DNA from: Alteribacillus sp. YIM 98480
GTDB lineage: Bacteria; Bacillota; Bacilli; Bacillales; Marinococcaceae
Assembly: GCF_009765375.1 (NCBI RefSeq)
Contig: NZ_VTOK01000004.1
Location: 52,833 to 116,832 of the forward strand
Direction of reading: 5' to 3'
Length of the DNA: 64,000 nt
Part shown: positions 18,276 through 27,093 of the stretch, in pieces
Position numbering within the stretch: position 1 is the first letter of the stretch
Layout: every line of letters starts with the position of its first letter
Position numbers and translations under genes: made by a program
Notes under the pieces: model-generated
The model's input: only the letters and a program-made list of their open reading frames with translations
Told to the model about the DNA's origin: nothing
Databases searched by the model: none

Positions 18276-19628
18276 ATGATGATTCAAAAATTAAAGTTAA
18301 AAATTATAAAAAAACTATCAAAAAATAAGAAGAATGTAGCGAAAATTTTAACTGGAACCTTCTTAGCTCAAGGAATCTCTTTGATTACATTGCCAATATT
18401 TACAAGGATATACGGCGCTGAAGTATTTGGTACTTTGGCTCTATTAAGTGCAATTTCTATAATTATCAACTCGTTTTCAGATTTAGGTTTAACAAATGCT
18501 ATCATGACAGAAGATAGTGAGAAAAGAGTAATTAAAATATATAAAGTTATATCATCAATTGTTGCACCAATAAGCTTATTTACTGGAATTTTAATAGTAT
18601 TTTACCATGGTATTTTTTTACCAAAACTAGAAGTGAATGTATTGTTTTTATTTTCATTTGTCGTGATATCAACCTTCACTTCAAAGCAAATTCATGTTTG
18701 TTATACCTGGCTTAACCGCAATGAAAGGTATAATATTTTAATGAAAAATCCACTTATATCTGGAATAATTCTGGGAGCAGTGGGAATTAGTCTAGGTTTA
18801 ATGGGATTTGTAAAGTATGGTTATTTTATTGCTAGTATTTTAGGTCAAATTGCAACACTGATTCATATGAAACGATTTTTACCTAAAAATATGTTTACTC
18901 TAAATGTTCAGGACTATAGGGATGTTGTTACAACAAATCGAAAGTTTGTTGTATTTCAGTTACCAACAAATATACTAGTAAGTTTTAAGAATCAGTTACC
19001 GCAGCTATTAATTTCAACTCTATGGGGGGTTGGGATGTTAGGGTATTATTCTATAACAGTAAGATTGCTTCAACTTCCTATTAAGTTAATTGCAAATTCG
19101 TTAGGGCGAGTGTTTTTTCAAACTACTTCGGTAATGTATAGAGAGGGAAAAAATATAGGTGATTATGTTTATAAAACGATTACCACTGCTATGAAGATTG
19201 GCTTTTTGCCAATGTTCATATTAATGTCACTTGGTGATATCATAGTTGTGACAATTTTAGGAACTGATTGGGAGATAGCTGGGTATTTCATCCAAATCTT
19301 ATCAATTCAGTACTTTTTTATGTTTTTAACTTTTACCACTCGAGGTGTATCAATAACAATAGGTAAACAAAAATATGCAATGATCTCTAATTGTGTGCAG
19401 GTTGTCGCTTATATTATTGGAGCTACAGTAGGTAGATATGTTTTTAATGATATATTCATTGCTTTAATATTAATGTCCTCTTTATTCATCACAATCAACA
19501 TAATATATTATTGTAATCTATTTAAAGTAATGGGTGTTTCATGGATAAAATACTTGATTCATATAATATTTAATATTTATATGATGCTGACTTTAACAGC
19601 TATTTTGAGACTGTGGATATTTAATTAG
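18276..19628 (+). CDS. Wzx-type oligosaccharide flippase
   Basis: A 450-residue polytopic membrane protein of the MOP/polysaccharide-export superfamily with about 12-14 helices. The first part, ILTGTFLAQGISLITLPIFT followed by RIYGAEVFGTLALLSA, is typical. It should move the undecaprenyl-linked repeat unit across the membrane. Two adjacent ATGs (18276, 18279) are possible and the ribosome site is weak. In the 90 bases upstream a short open stretch looks like the tail of another lost gene. This is the only intact flippase in the locus; a fragment of another is at 15650. Confidence 0.88.
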   Translation: MMIQKLKLKIIKKLSKNKKNVAKILTGTFLAQGISLITLPIFTRIYGAEVFGTLALLSAISIIINSFSDLGLTNAIMTEDSEKRVIKIYKVISSIVAPISLFTGILIVFYHGIFLPKLEVNVLFLFSFVVISTFTSKQIHVCYTWLNRNERYNILMKNPLISGIILGAVGISLGLMGFVKYGYFIASILGQIATLIHMKRFLPKNMFTLNVQDYRDVVTTNRKFVVFQLPTNILVSFKNQLPQLLISTLWGVGMLGYYSITVRLLQLPIKLIANSLGRVFFQTTSVMYREGKNIGDYVYKTITTAMKIGFLPMFILMSLGDIIVVTILGTDWEIAGYFIQILSIQYFFMFLTFTTRGVSITIGKQKYAMISNCVQVVAYIIGATVGRYVFNDIFIALILMSSLFITINIIYYCNLFKVMGVSWIKYLIHIIFNIYMMLTLTAILRLWIFN

Positions 19629-19701
19629 TTTTGAAAGCAAGAGATTTATAAAAATAAATGATTATAGAGTATAAAATGTAAGTCCAATTAGGGGGAAAAT
19701 A

Positions 19702-21138
19702 ATGGAAACGTTAGTAATTGGAATTGATGGTGGAGACAAGAGAATTATTGAATCTTTAGAATTGCCTAATCTACATAAATTACTAAATGATCTTAAAGGG
19801 TTTAAAGTAACTAGTGATTTATGGAGTAGAGGATGGGCAGAAATTCTAAATGGACAGCCTGGTATGGAAAGTGGTGCCTTTTATGAAAAACCAAAACTTG
19901 ATGGAACATATGGATTTACTCAATCATTTGGTTCTAAAGAACATGAAAATATAAATAACGTTAAACCTCTTTGGAAACTTATAAACGACTGTGGAAAATC
20001 TTGTGGCTTCATGAACGTGCCCTCAACCAATCCCGCACCAGAAGTAAATGGCTTTTTTGTTTCTGGAGCAGGAGGAGGGCTGTTAAGTGGTTCAGACGAA
20101 GTTCCCAAGGGAGCATGTTATCCAGAATCAGTATCAATGGAATTAGCGCAAATTAAATATATATTTGATACACGATTTAAACAATCAGGAATTCGAAACA
20201 AAGAGGTATTTTTTAATAGACTTACAAAAATGATAGAAAGAAGAACAGAAGCATTTATACATTTAAACAAGAAGTATGATGTTGACTTTGGATTTATAGC
20301 TTATATGGGTACCTGCAGAATTAACTATTTGGCGATGAGTGAAATAGAAGAATTAATAAAAAACCATGGTATTCCTCAAAATGACTTTCAACAAAGAATC
20401 GTTAAGTTATACAAAGATTTTGATAAATCATTAGGGATATTAATAAACAATATTAAAGCAGATAAGGTAATGATTGTCTCTGATCATAGTCAATCTCCGT
20501 ATTTACATAGAGTTAATGTAAACAGCTTTTTACAAGAAATAGGCTTACAGCATAAAAAGAAAATTGATTCTGTAAACAAATCCTTATTCACACAAATTAA
20601 GAAAGCTATACCTGCTGATTTTAAAAATAAAATTAAACGTGGAATGAATATCCCAACTAAATCTAGTATTATTGATTATAGTAAGGATTATGCTTTTGGC
20701 TCAAATTATGTAAGTGGTATATATATTAATGATAATGAAAGATTCGGTGGCCCTGTCCATGGTCAGGAAGAAATTGATAGAATGGTTAATGATATAGTGG
20801 AAAAATTTAACAACAATAATAACGCAAAAAAACATATGCTAGTTGCTAGACCATATAGAAGAGAACACCGAACGGCTCGTTACAATAAAACATTACCTGA
20901 TATATGGATAGATCATCCTGATTCTGTTTTCTTTGTTGGTCGCGGCAAGTTTGTTGAAGCAAATGAGAACTATGGTCCAATAAAATCTTTAAAAGATATT
21001 AAAGGGGATATGAATACAGGAATTAAAGGAAGATATCCTTTATTGTATGTAGATAAGAAAATAACTGAAGAATTTAAAGATATAAAGGAAACAGACCTTA
21101 CTTTAGCATATAAATTTATAGAAAAGATTATAAAATAA
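19702..21138 (+). CDS. Alkaline-phosphatase-superfamily protein (type I phosphodiesterase-like) in the EPS locus
   Basis: A 478-residue protein with the metal-site start LVIGIDGGDKRIIESL and a later VMIVSDHSQSP, matching the paired Asp and Asp-His metal ligands of the superfamily. The nucleophile loop reads WSRGWAEILNGQPGMESGAF. A serine is nearby but the usual Thr/Ser position is not clearly conserved. There is no signal peptide and no membrane helix, so it should be cytosolic. It is AT-rich like the rest of the island, with AGGGGGA before ATG 19702. It could remove or transfer a phosphate-linked group on a polymer precursor; the substrate is unknown. Confidence 0.7.
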   Translation: METLVIGIDGGDKRIIESLELPNLHKLLNDLKGFKVTSDLWSRGWAEILNGQPGMESGAFYEKPKLDGTYGFTQSFGSKEHENINNVKPLWKLINDCGKSCGFMNVPSTNPAPEVNGFFVSGAGGGLLSGSDEVPKGACYPESVSMELAQIKYIFDTRFKQSGIRNKEVFFNRLTKMIERRTEAFIHLNKKYDVDFGFIAYMGTCRINYLAMSEIEELIKNHGIPQNDFQQRIVKLYKDFDKSLGILINNIKADKVMIVSDHSQSPYLHRVNVNSFLQEIGLQHKKKIDSVNKSLFTQIKKAIPADFKNKIKRGMNIPTKSSIIDYSKDYAFGSNYVSGIYINDNERFGGPVHGQEEIDRMVNDIVEKFNNNNNAKKHMLVARPYRREHRTARYNKTLPDIWIDHPDSVFFVGRGKFVEANENYGPIKSLKDIKGDMNTGIKGRYPLLYVDKKITEEFKDIKETDLTLAYKFIEKIIK

Positions 21139-21239
21139 GTTTGTATACAAAGAACAATCCCACCTATTCTAAAAGCAGTTATTTAGTTCATAATCATTAT
21201 AGTAAAGCCGGGGAAGCTACCATTGAATTTCAAAGTGTA

Positions 21240-21368
21240 GACATCTTAATCATACAAAGTTTGATGAGAACTATGCCTGTACATGATAGTAGAAAAATTT
21301 GTGAAGATAAACAGATGAAAGAAGTAGGATTGAGATATTACTCCATTTTAAAGACAATCTACAGGTAA
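21240..21368 (+). pseudogene. Decayed C-terminal piece of a UDP-glucose dehydrogenase
   Basis: In an open stretch at 21141-21368 the C-terminal part reads SLMRTMPVHDSRKICEDKQM, then KEVGLRYYSI. This aligns with the last 40 residues of the intact dehydrogenase at 25368 (MMNEPILFDGRNCF...AGLEYYSIGRA), with DGRN changed to DSRK. The upstream part is unrelated or scrambled and the GRA ending is lost. I read it as a remnant next to the epimerase gene, not a functional small protein. Confidence 0.6.
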
Positions 21369-21393
21369 GAAGGTACAAAGGAGCCGAAGAACC

Positions 21394-22449
21394 TTGAATT
21401 ATAAAACTCTTACAAGTAAAAAGTTACTGATCACAGGAGCAGCTGGTTTCATTGGATTTTACTTATGTAAAAAACTATTAGAGCGAGGCTGCCAAGTGAT
21501 AGGTGTTGATAATATTAATGATTTCTATGACGTGAATCTTAAACATACTCGTTTAGAGAAACTTAAGCCCTATAAAAAGTTTACCTTTATCAAAAATGAT
21601 ATCTCGGACAAAACTATAATTAGTAAAATTTTTGAAGAATACAGGCCTAATATTGTAGTAAATCTTGCTGCTCAAGCTGGAGTACGTTATTCAATTGAGA
21701 ATCCAGATGTATATATTCAAAGCAATATCATTGGTTTTTACAACATTCTAGAGGCTTGTAGAAATTACCCAGTGGATCATCTTGTTTACGCATCATCTAG
21801 TTCAGTTTATGGATCGAATAAAAAGATACCATTTGAGGAAACCGATTTTGTGGACAATCCAGTTTCCCTATATGCTTCAACAAAAAAATCAAATGAATTG
21901 ATGGCACACACTTATAGCCACCTTTATAAAATCCCAGCAACTGGCTTGCGGTTTTTTACAGTTTATGGTCCTATGGGACGACCAGACATGGCTTACTTTG
22001 GATTTACGGATAAGCATTTTGCAGGTAAATCAATTAAGATTTTTAATAACGGTGATTTTGAAAATGACCTTTATCGTGACTTCACTTATATTGATGACAT
22101 TGTTGAAGGAATTGAATGCCTATTAAATAACCCTCCTATGAGTGATGTTCAACATAAAGTATTCAACATTGGAAATAACAATCCGGAAAAGTTAATGACA
22201 TTTATTGAAACTTTAGAAAAAAGTTTGAGTTATGCTTTAGGTAGAGAGGTACTATTTGAAAAAGTATTTGAGCCTATTAAACCAGGAGATGTACCCGCAA
22301 CTTACGCGTCAACTGAATTATTACAGGAAGCGGTGGGATATAAACCAAAAACATCTATTAAAGAAGGTTTACAGAAATTTGCAAACTGGTATGTGAACTA
22401 TTATGAGCTTAACAAAAAGCAGACGTTTGATAACTCACAAAGTAAATAG
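21394..22449 (+). CDS. NAD-dependent nucleotide-sugar epimerase (UDP-glucuronate 4-epimerase-like)
   Basis: A 351-residue extended SDR with [51 protein letters not shown], the catalytic YASTKK and the [13 protein letters not shown] block. This pattern matches CapI/LspL-type enzymes that interconvert UDP-glucuronate and UDP-galacturonate. A UDP-glucose dehydrogenase is encoded at 25368, so the substrate would be made locally. The TTG start at 21394 has AAAGGAG about 10 bases upstream. The codon use is AT-rich like the island, whereas the next gene returns to the host-like composition. Confidence 0.87.
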   Translation: MNYKTLTSKKLLITGAAGFIGFYLCKKLLERGCQVIGVDNINDFYDVNLKHTRLEKLKPYKKFTFIKNDISDKTIISKIFEEYRPNIVVNLAAQAGVRYSIENPDVYIQSNIIGFYNILEACRNYPVDHLVYASSSSVYGSNKKIPFEETDFVDNPVSLYASTKKSNELMAHTYSHLYKIPATGLRFFTVYGPMGRPDMAYFGFTDKHFAGKSIKIFNNGDFENDLYRDFTYIDDIVEGIECLLNNPPMSDVQHKVFNIGNNNPEKLMTFIETLEKSLSYALGREVLFEKVFEPIKPGDVPATYASTELLQEAVGYKPKTSIKEGLQKFANWYVNYYELNKKQTFDNSQSK

Positions 22450-22511
22450 AACGTTATTATTACTTCTTTCCAGTGAAGAAAAGTTTTTTATGTATAAAAG
22501 GGGGCTTTAAC

Positions 22512-23399
22512 TTGACAGTTAAAAAAGCAGTTATTCCAGCGGCTGGTCTTGGTACTCGTTTTTTACCGGCGTCCAAGGCTCAGCCGAAGGAAATGCTGCC
22601 GATTGTGGACAAGCCAACCATTCAGTACATTGTTGAAGAAGCGATAGTGTCGGGGATTGAAGATATTATTATTGTCACTGGACGCGGCAAGCGTACGATT
22701 GAGGATCATTTTGATAAGTCGTATGAATTGGAAGAAACGCTTTTAAAGAAACAAAAGATGGATATCCTCGATGAGATTGTAAGTATTTCGTCGATGGCTA
22801 ACATTCATTATATTCGTCAAAAGGAACCAAAAGGGCTCGGGCACGCGATTCAGTGCGCGAGTCGTTTTATTGGAGATGAACCGTTTGCGGTGTTGTTGGG
22901 CGATGATATTGTACGCTCGGAAACGCCGTGCTTGCGTCAGCTGATGGATACGTATGAACGGTTTTCGTCATCGGTTGTGGGTGTGCAGCAAGTGGCGGAT
23001 GAAGATGTGTCAAAATATGGCATTGTCGAGCCAAAAGGATCTCCTGTTCAGGAAGGGATTGTTCACGTCCAAGATCTCGTGGAAAAGCCGGATCTAGCTC
23101 ATGCTCCGTCCAATTACGCGATAATGGGACGCTACGTACTTCGGCCGGAGATTTTTGACATTTTGGATTCCCTTCCACCAGGTGCTGGTAATGAAATTCA
23201 GCTCACGGATGCGATAAAAGAGTTGAATCAGCAGCAAGTGGTTCTTGCCTGTGAATTTACAGGTGAACGTTATGACGTTGGAGATAAATTTGGCTTTGTG
23301 AAAGCAACGGTAGACTTTGCTTTGCAGCGCGATGATTTACAAGACGACGTAAAGAACTATATTCAACAAGTACTCGGACAGCAGCTTGTGAAAGGATAA
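22512..23399 (+). CDS. galU: UTP-glucose-1-phosphate uridylyltransferase (second copy)
   Basis: A 295-residue enzyme nearly collinear with the copy at 6450 and sharing [37 protein letters not shown] and [13 protein letters not shown] 22512 has AAAAGGGGG 7 bases upstream; longer readings from 22473 include no conserved sequence. It ends with QQLVKG. The sequence after the stop is the decayed start of a UDP-glucose dehydrogenase, and a decayed galU tail also precedes the intact dehydrogenase at 25368, so galU-ugd was once a tandem duplicated pair. Confidence 0.93.
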   Translation: MTVKKAVIPAAGLGTRFLPASKAQPKEMLPIVDKPTIQYIVEEAIVSGIEDIIIVTGRGKRTIEDHFDKSYELEETLLKKQKMDILDEIVSISSMANIHYIRQKEPKGLGHAIQCASRFIGDEPFAVLLGDDIVRSETPCLRQLMDTYERFSSSVVGVQQVADEDVSKYGIVEPKGSPVQEGIVHVQDLVEKPDLAHAPSNYAIMGRYVLRPEIFDILDSLPPGAGNEIQLTDAIKELNQQQVVLACEFTGERYDVGDKFGFVKATVDFALQRDDLQDDVKNYIQQVLGQQLVKG

Positions 23400-23411
23400 G
23401 GAACGATAACA

Positions 23412-23600
23412 ACGAACATACCGTCGCAGGTACCTGTTATGTTGGGCTGGTGACCGGTGTGACTCTTAGAAGTCGGTTACACACTTCACTATATCAATGT
23501 GGATGAAACGAAAGTAAAGAACGTAAGGAAAGTCACTTCTCCTATTTACGAATCTGGCCTCGAGTAGTTTTTTTACGATGAACAAGGGGTTGAATAATAA
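23412..23600 (+). pseudogene. Decayed N-terminal part of UDP-glucose dehydrogenase
   Basis: The DNA clearly resembles the first 190 bases of the intact ugd at 25368: the stretches coding for GYVGLVTGV, IDETKVENLRK and the SPIYEPGLE region are still recognisable. It contains frameshifts and stops (for example TAG right after the CTCGAG equivalent to LEE). Similarity fades by about 23600. It lies exactly where ugd would be expected after galU. Confidence 0.75.
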
Positions 23601-23710
23601 CATTATTTGTTCACATTTGGAAATAAGGTGTTTATGGCAGACTAAAAAGTCTATATTTAGGATTCCTAAGCGTACTGCAAACCCAGGAACGAAGGGATGC
23701 AAATAAGCTC

Positions 23711-24247
23711 TTAGGAAGTACCTGCTCCTTTTTTATGCAAAAGTTGCGATTCCTGCAATGGATTTGTAAAACGCAGAATACACATGGCGGTCCGCTGCAT
23801 TTGTTTTTCTAATATGTACGTTGTTTCATTCATGGGAAGTTGGTGGCCGTTTTTAAAGGTGATGATCGATTGAATGGAAGGTTCTTCTGGAGAGCGGTGG
23901 GCTTGGATGGAATGGACGTGGTGATAGAAGATCCATTTGCATTCGTAGGTTCTTGGGGAAAGGGTTGGGAAGGCGAAGATATGATGAAGCGGGTCCACCG
24001 GAATCGGAACTTTCTGTTTGGACCCTGTTTGATGTATAACGGCCAGTCGCCTTCCTTCATAGGTTGAACCACCATCTAAACAAGCGGACTGAATCAAATG
24101 AATCGGTCTCTTCCGAACGAAAAACTCTTGCTGCTGTTCTAAAACATTGACATCGTAGTCGATGTTAGCTACAGATAGCAGAGCCATCGTGCTCGGGTTT
24201 ATTTCGTAATAATCCACCACTTTTTTATTCTTAGACAAAACACTCAT
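23711..24247 (-). CDS. comK: Competence transcription factor ComK
   Basis: A 178-residue ComK homologue. It shares with B. subtilis ComK the block YEINPSTMALL, FFVRKRPIHLIQSACLDGGS, TYEGRR, KVPIPVDPLHHIFAFPT, LSPRTYECKWI, HVHSI and ENQ/EKQ-x-RTA near the C-terminus. ComK activates DNA-uptake genes by binding AT-rich K-boxes. The protein is slightly shorter than the 192-residue B. subtilis form, lacking part of the C-terminal tail. ATG 24247 follows an AAAGGAG site. It lies on the opposite strand inside the EPS region, between decayed ugd and galU sequences, an unusual place for it. It appears intact. Confidence 0.85.
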   Translation of the reverse strand: MSVLSKNKKVVDYYEINPSTMALLSVANIDYDVNVLEQQQEFFVRKRPIHLIQSACLDGGSTYEGRRLAVIHQTGSKQKVPIPVDPLHHIFAFPTLSPRTYECKWIFYHHVHSIQAHRSPEEPSIQSIITFKNGHQLPMNETTYILEKQMQRTAMCILRFTNPLQESQLLHKKGAGTS

Positions 24248-24324
24248 TCATCAAACACTCCTTTTTGGGGTTCATTCAATCAAGTGAATGTAATAGGGGG
24301 AGGGAAGAGGGGGATAAATAGGGG

Positions 24325-24591
24325 TTACATGTCTTTTTCGTTTTTAAGAAACTCGTATAGCTCTAAAATGTCATCAAATGTATGTTTCGTAAGGTTCAAT
24401 GCGATAAAAATTCGAAAAAGGGTATGAGCCTTTGGTATTTTTTCACCCCGCTCAATTCTTCCTAAATTTTTGTCATTAATATGTGCGATGGATGCTATTT
24501 TTTCTAATGTTTTATCTTGTTCTAGTCTTTTTAATCTTAAAAACCTGCCTAAGGCTTCAGCGAATACATAATCTTTCACAACTGTCCACAT
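24325..24591 (-). CDS. XRE-family helix-turn-helix regulator
   Basis: An 88-residue DNA-binding protein with one HTH_3 domain: LGRFLRLKRLEQDKTLEKIA, HINDKNLGRIERGEKIPKAHTL, then a C-terminal helix ending in YEFLKNEKDM. ATG 24591 has GGAGGAAAAAGG directly upstream; the ORF could extend to 24675 but the extra residues precede the ribosome site. It lies 78 bases upstream of comK on the same strand, so the two may be co-regulated or co-transcribed. The target is unknown. Similar small XRE proteins control competence, biofilm and prophage genes. Confidence 0.85.
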   Translation of the reverse strand: MWTVVKDYVFAEALGRFLRLKRLEQDKTLEKIASIAHINDKNLGRIERGEKIPKAHTLFRIFIALNLTKHTFDDILELYEFLKNEKDM

Positions 24592-24675
24592 CCTTTTTCC
24601 TCCATTATTTAGGAATGGAAAAAGAGTGAACACGCCCTTGAGGTAACTTTTTGGTAATAAATGTAAAAACGACAA

Positions 24676-25286
24676 AAATTTTTCCGTGTTTTTGTGGGGG
24701 GGTAGGAAGGGAAATGACTATTTCTCGTAAGGCTTATCTGTAGAAGACCCTGATTTCGAAAGATTGGTAAGCGTCAAATAATTCCTGCCTTTAAAAGAGA
24801 TGGGGATTATGGGATGCTTGCTTATATCGTTATAGAACAGACACGAAATTTCTTATACGTAAACGTATCAAACTCGTCAAGGAATGTTGGGGATCTTTAC
24901 CGTAGTATTTTGAAAGAGAAAGGTCTATGTTAGGTGAAGTATTGTATTTGGCAACCGAACAGTGAAGTAATAAAGATTTTTACGAACCGAATCTGGCCTT
25001 TTCCCGCCGATTCGTATATGGATGAAAAAAGTTAGAAGTTACTGATAAAATTATGCGTGAGATGCCCCGGCAGTCCTGCTAAGTCTTTGCCTATTTTTTC
25101 ATATAAACCGGAAACCAGGTACGCAATAATACCGGTATAAAAGTTCACCCTTCAATTATGATGGTGTTATAAAGATAGTTTCTCGAAAAAACTTCACAAA
25201 AACGGAGGGAGAACCCTGAAAATATAATGTTCGGCGCATATATGTATTGTAGCTATTTTTCACATTTTAAAAGAATGGCCGATATT
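24676..25286. other. Gene-free stretch with decayed sequence
   Basis: No intact gene is visible on either strand. All frames are broken by frequent stops. A short motif, GAACAGACACGAAATTTC at 24836-24853, recurs at 29287-29304. The right end runs into the decayed galU tail. The stretch is probably debris of the rearrangement that separated the duplicated galU and ugd genes. Confidence 0.5.
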
Positions 25287-25353
25287 AACAATAGAGGAAG
25301 AAATTGTCATACTGCAATAAGTGCTGCTGGATGAGCAGCTTGTGAAAGGTTAA
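25287..25353 (+). pseudogene. Decayed 3' end of a galU copy
   Basis: The last codons read EEIVILQ-stop-VLLDEQLVKG-stop, matching the C-terminus of the galU at 22512 ([15 protein letters not shown]). The rest of the gene is gone. It directly precedes the intact ugd, with the same spacing as an ordinary galU-ugd pair. Confidence 0.65.
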
Positions 25354-25367
25354 GGAGGGGATAAACC

Positions 25368-26678
25368 ATGAACATTACCGTTATAGGTACCGGTTATGTT
25401 GGGCTCGTGACTGGTGTGGCTTTGTCTGAAGTTGGCCACACCGTCACTTGTATTGATATTGATGAAACGAAAGTAGAGAACTTACGAAAAGGGATTTCTC
25501 CTATATATGAACCCGGCCTTGAAGAACTTCTTACAAAGAACATAGAAGGCGGGCGTTTATTTTTTACAACCAGCTATGAAGAAGGCTGCCGCGATACGGA
25601 TGCTGTATATATTGCTGTTGGTACCCCGCAGAAAGAAGACGGTACCGCGGACCTTCGCTTTGTTGAAGCGGTTGCGCGGGAGCTTGCTGATGTGATCGAA
25701 AACGAAACGGTGATTGTTACGAAAAGCACCGTTCCGATCGGCACTAATGACTGGCTGCAAGAACTAGTAAGCAGCTTAACCGATGTGTCTGTTCATACGG
25801 TTTCTAATCCTGAGTATTTGCGGGAAGGCTCTGCGGTAAAAGATGCGTTTGAAGGGGACCGCATTATTATCGGGGCAGATAATGAGAAAGCCGGAGATCT
25901 AATTGAAGCTATTCAACGCCCGTTCGGTTTACCGGTTTACAGAACTGATGTGCGTAGTGCTGAAATGATTAAATATGCGGCCAATGCTTTTTTAGCGACA
26001 AAGATCAGTTATATTAATGAAATTGCCAATCTGTGTGAAAAGCTTGGTGCTAATGTAGAGGATGTTGCTGAAGGAATGGGGATGGATCACCGCATCGGCC
26101 GCGCCTTTTTAAATGCTGGTATCGGATATGGCGGCTCTTGTTTTCCAAAAGATACGAAAGCTCTTACCAACATTGCATACAACGCCGGTCATGATTTTGG
26201 CATGTTAGAAGAAGTTGTTATCGTAAACGAACGCCAGCAGTTAAAACTTGTTGAGCAAGCGAAAGAACGGTTTGGTAGCTTAAAAGGTAAGAAATTCGCC
26301 GTCTTAGGCCTTGCTTTCAAACCAAACACCGACGACATGCGCGAAGCGGCTTCTATCAAGGTTATCGAACAACTCATTCTAGCAGGTGCAAAAGTTGCTG
26401 CCTATGATCCTATTGCGGTAGACAACGCAAAGAGCATTCTCCCCGAAGCTGTTGAATATATGGATACTCCAGAAGAAGCTCTCACACGAGCAGATGCTGC
26501 ATTTTTATTAACCGAATGGGACCAAGTAAAGGGGCTGGATTTGTCTGTCTTTCCCAACATGATGAACGAACCGATTCTCTTTGACGGCCGGAATTGTTTT
26601 GAACTCACGGAGGCAAAGGATGCTGGTTTGGAATATTATTCGATTGGACGAGCAGCAGTCGTGCAGGAGAAGGTATGA
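25368..26678 (+). CDS. ugd: UDP-glucose 6-dehydrogenase
   Basis: A 436-residue enzyme oxidising UDP-glucose to UDP-glucuronate with two NAD. It has the N-terminal Rossmann motif GTGYVGLVTGVALSEVGH, VTKSTVPIG, NPEYLREG, EMIKYAANAFLATK, and the catalytic cysteine (Cys258) in GYGGSCFPKDTKAL. The C-terminal domain includes LAFKPNTDDMREA and the closing FDGRN. AAGGAGGGG precedes ATG 25368. In Bacillus this family is called TuaD/Ugd. It supplies uronic acid for the polymer and the epimerase at 21394. Confidence 0.95.
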   Translation: MNITVIGTGYVGLVTGVALSEVGHTVTCIDIDETKVENLRKGISPIYEPGLEELLTKNIEGGRLFFTTSYEEGCRDTDAVYIAVGTPQKEDGTADLRFVEAVARELADVIENETVIVTKSTVPIGTNDWLQELVSSLTDVSVHTVSNPEYLREGSAVKDAFEGDRIIIGADNEKAGDLIEAIQRPFGLPVYRTDVRSAEMIKYAANAFLATKISYINEIANLCEKLGANVEDVAEGMGMDHRIGRAFLNAGIGYGGSCFPKDTKALTNIAYNAGHDFGMLEEVVIVNERQQLKLVEQAKERFGSLKGKKFAVLGLAFKPNTDDMREAASIKVIEQLILAGAKVAAYDPIAVDNAKSILPEAVEYMDTPEEALTRADAAFLLTEWDQVKGLDLSVFPNMMNEPILFDGRNCFELTEAKDAGLEYYSIGRAAVVQEKV

Positions 26679-26712
26679 GGATAAATCCAATAGGATTTGT
26701 CCGCTCCCTTCT

Positions 26713-26752
26713 CTCCCAGCCAGCAAGAGCCAACACTCCTGCTGGCTGGGAG
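26713..26752 (+). terminator. Hairpin after ugd
   Basis: A 13-bp perfect stem, CTCCCAGCCAGCA with TGCTGGCTGGGAG, lies 35 bases after the ugd stop. No T tract follows on either strand, so efficiency is uncertain. The remaining 340 bases up to the next gene contain only the promoter and operator described next. Confidence 0.55.
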
Positions 26753-26988
26753 GGAAAGAAGTCTAACAATAGAGCACTAGCAAAATGAAATCTCATTGTA
26801 AGGAAAGTCTCCTCCTATTCTAAGAACTGAGCATAAGCGGAAAGGATATATTGCTCCTTCTCATAGAACACCCGTTTTTATCCACCCTTCTTCATTTAAA
26901 CTTCCTCTTAGACTGAACCCTCTATTAGGCAATTGATTCTGTATGGTTCCAACCTATTTTCTAAAATAAGGTAGTTTCAGTGAGGCCG

Positions 26989-27049
26989 TGTTACAGCTTT
27001 TGAAATCCTGTATAATGTCCATGAGTCTATTAATCAAACGTTTGATTAA
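26989..27049 (+). promoter_or_regulatory. Promoter and 20-bp palindromic operator before the SGNH hydrolase gene
   Basis: TATAAT at 27011-27016 is a perfect -10 hexamer; a poor -35 (TGTTAC, 16 bp away) precedes it. Thirteen bases downstream lies a perfect palindrome, TTAATCAAACGTTTGATTAA at 27030-27049, which covers the expected start of transcription. Perfect palindromes of this size over a +1 site are typical operators for TetR-type dimers. The cognate repressor is not in this window. A half-copy, AACGTTTGATTAA, recurs near 44791. Confidence 0.6.
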
Positions 27050-27093
27050 CGAAAGGATATAGAATAGAACAGGGATTTAAAGGAGCGTTAGAA

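Noticed and set aside
21141-21239. Start of a real small gene
   Set aside because: The part after it matches the end of UDP-glucose dehydrogenase, and this part has no good start, so it is treated as debris.
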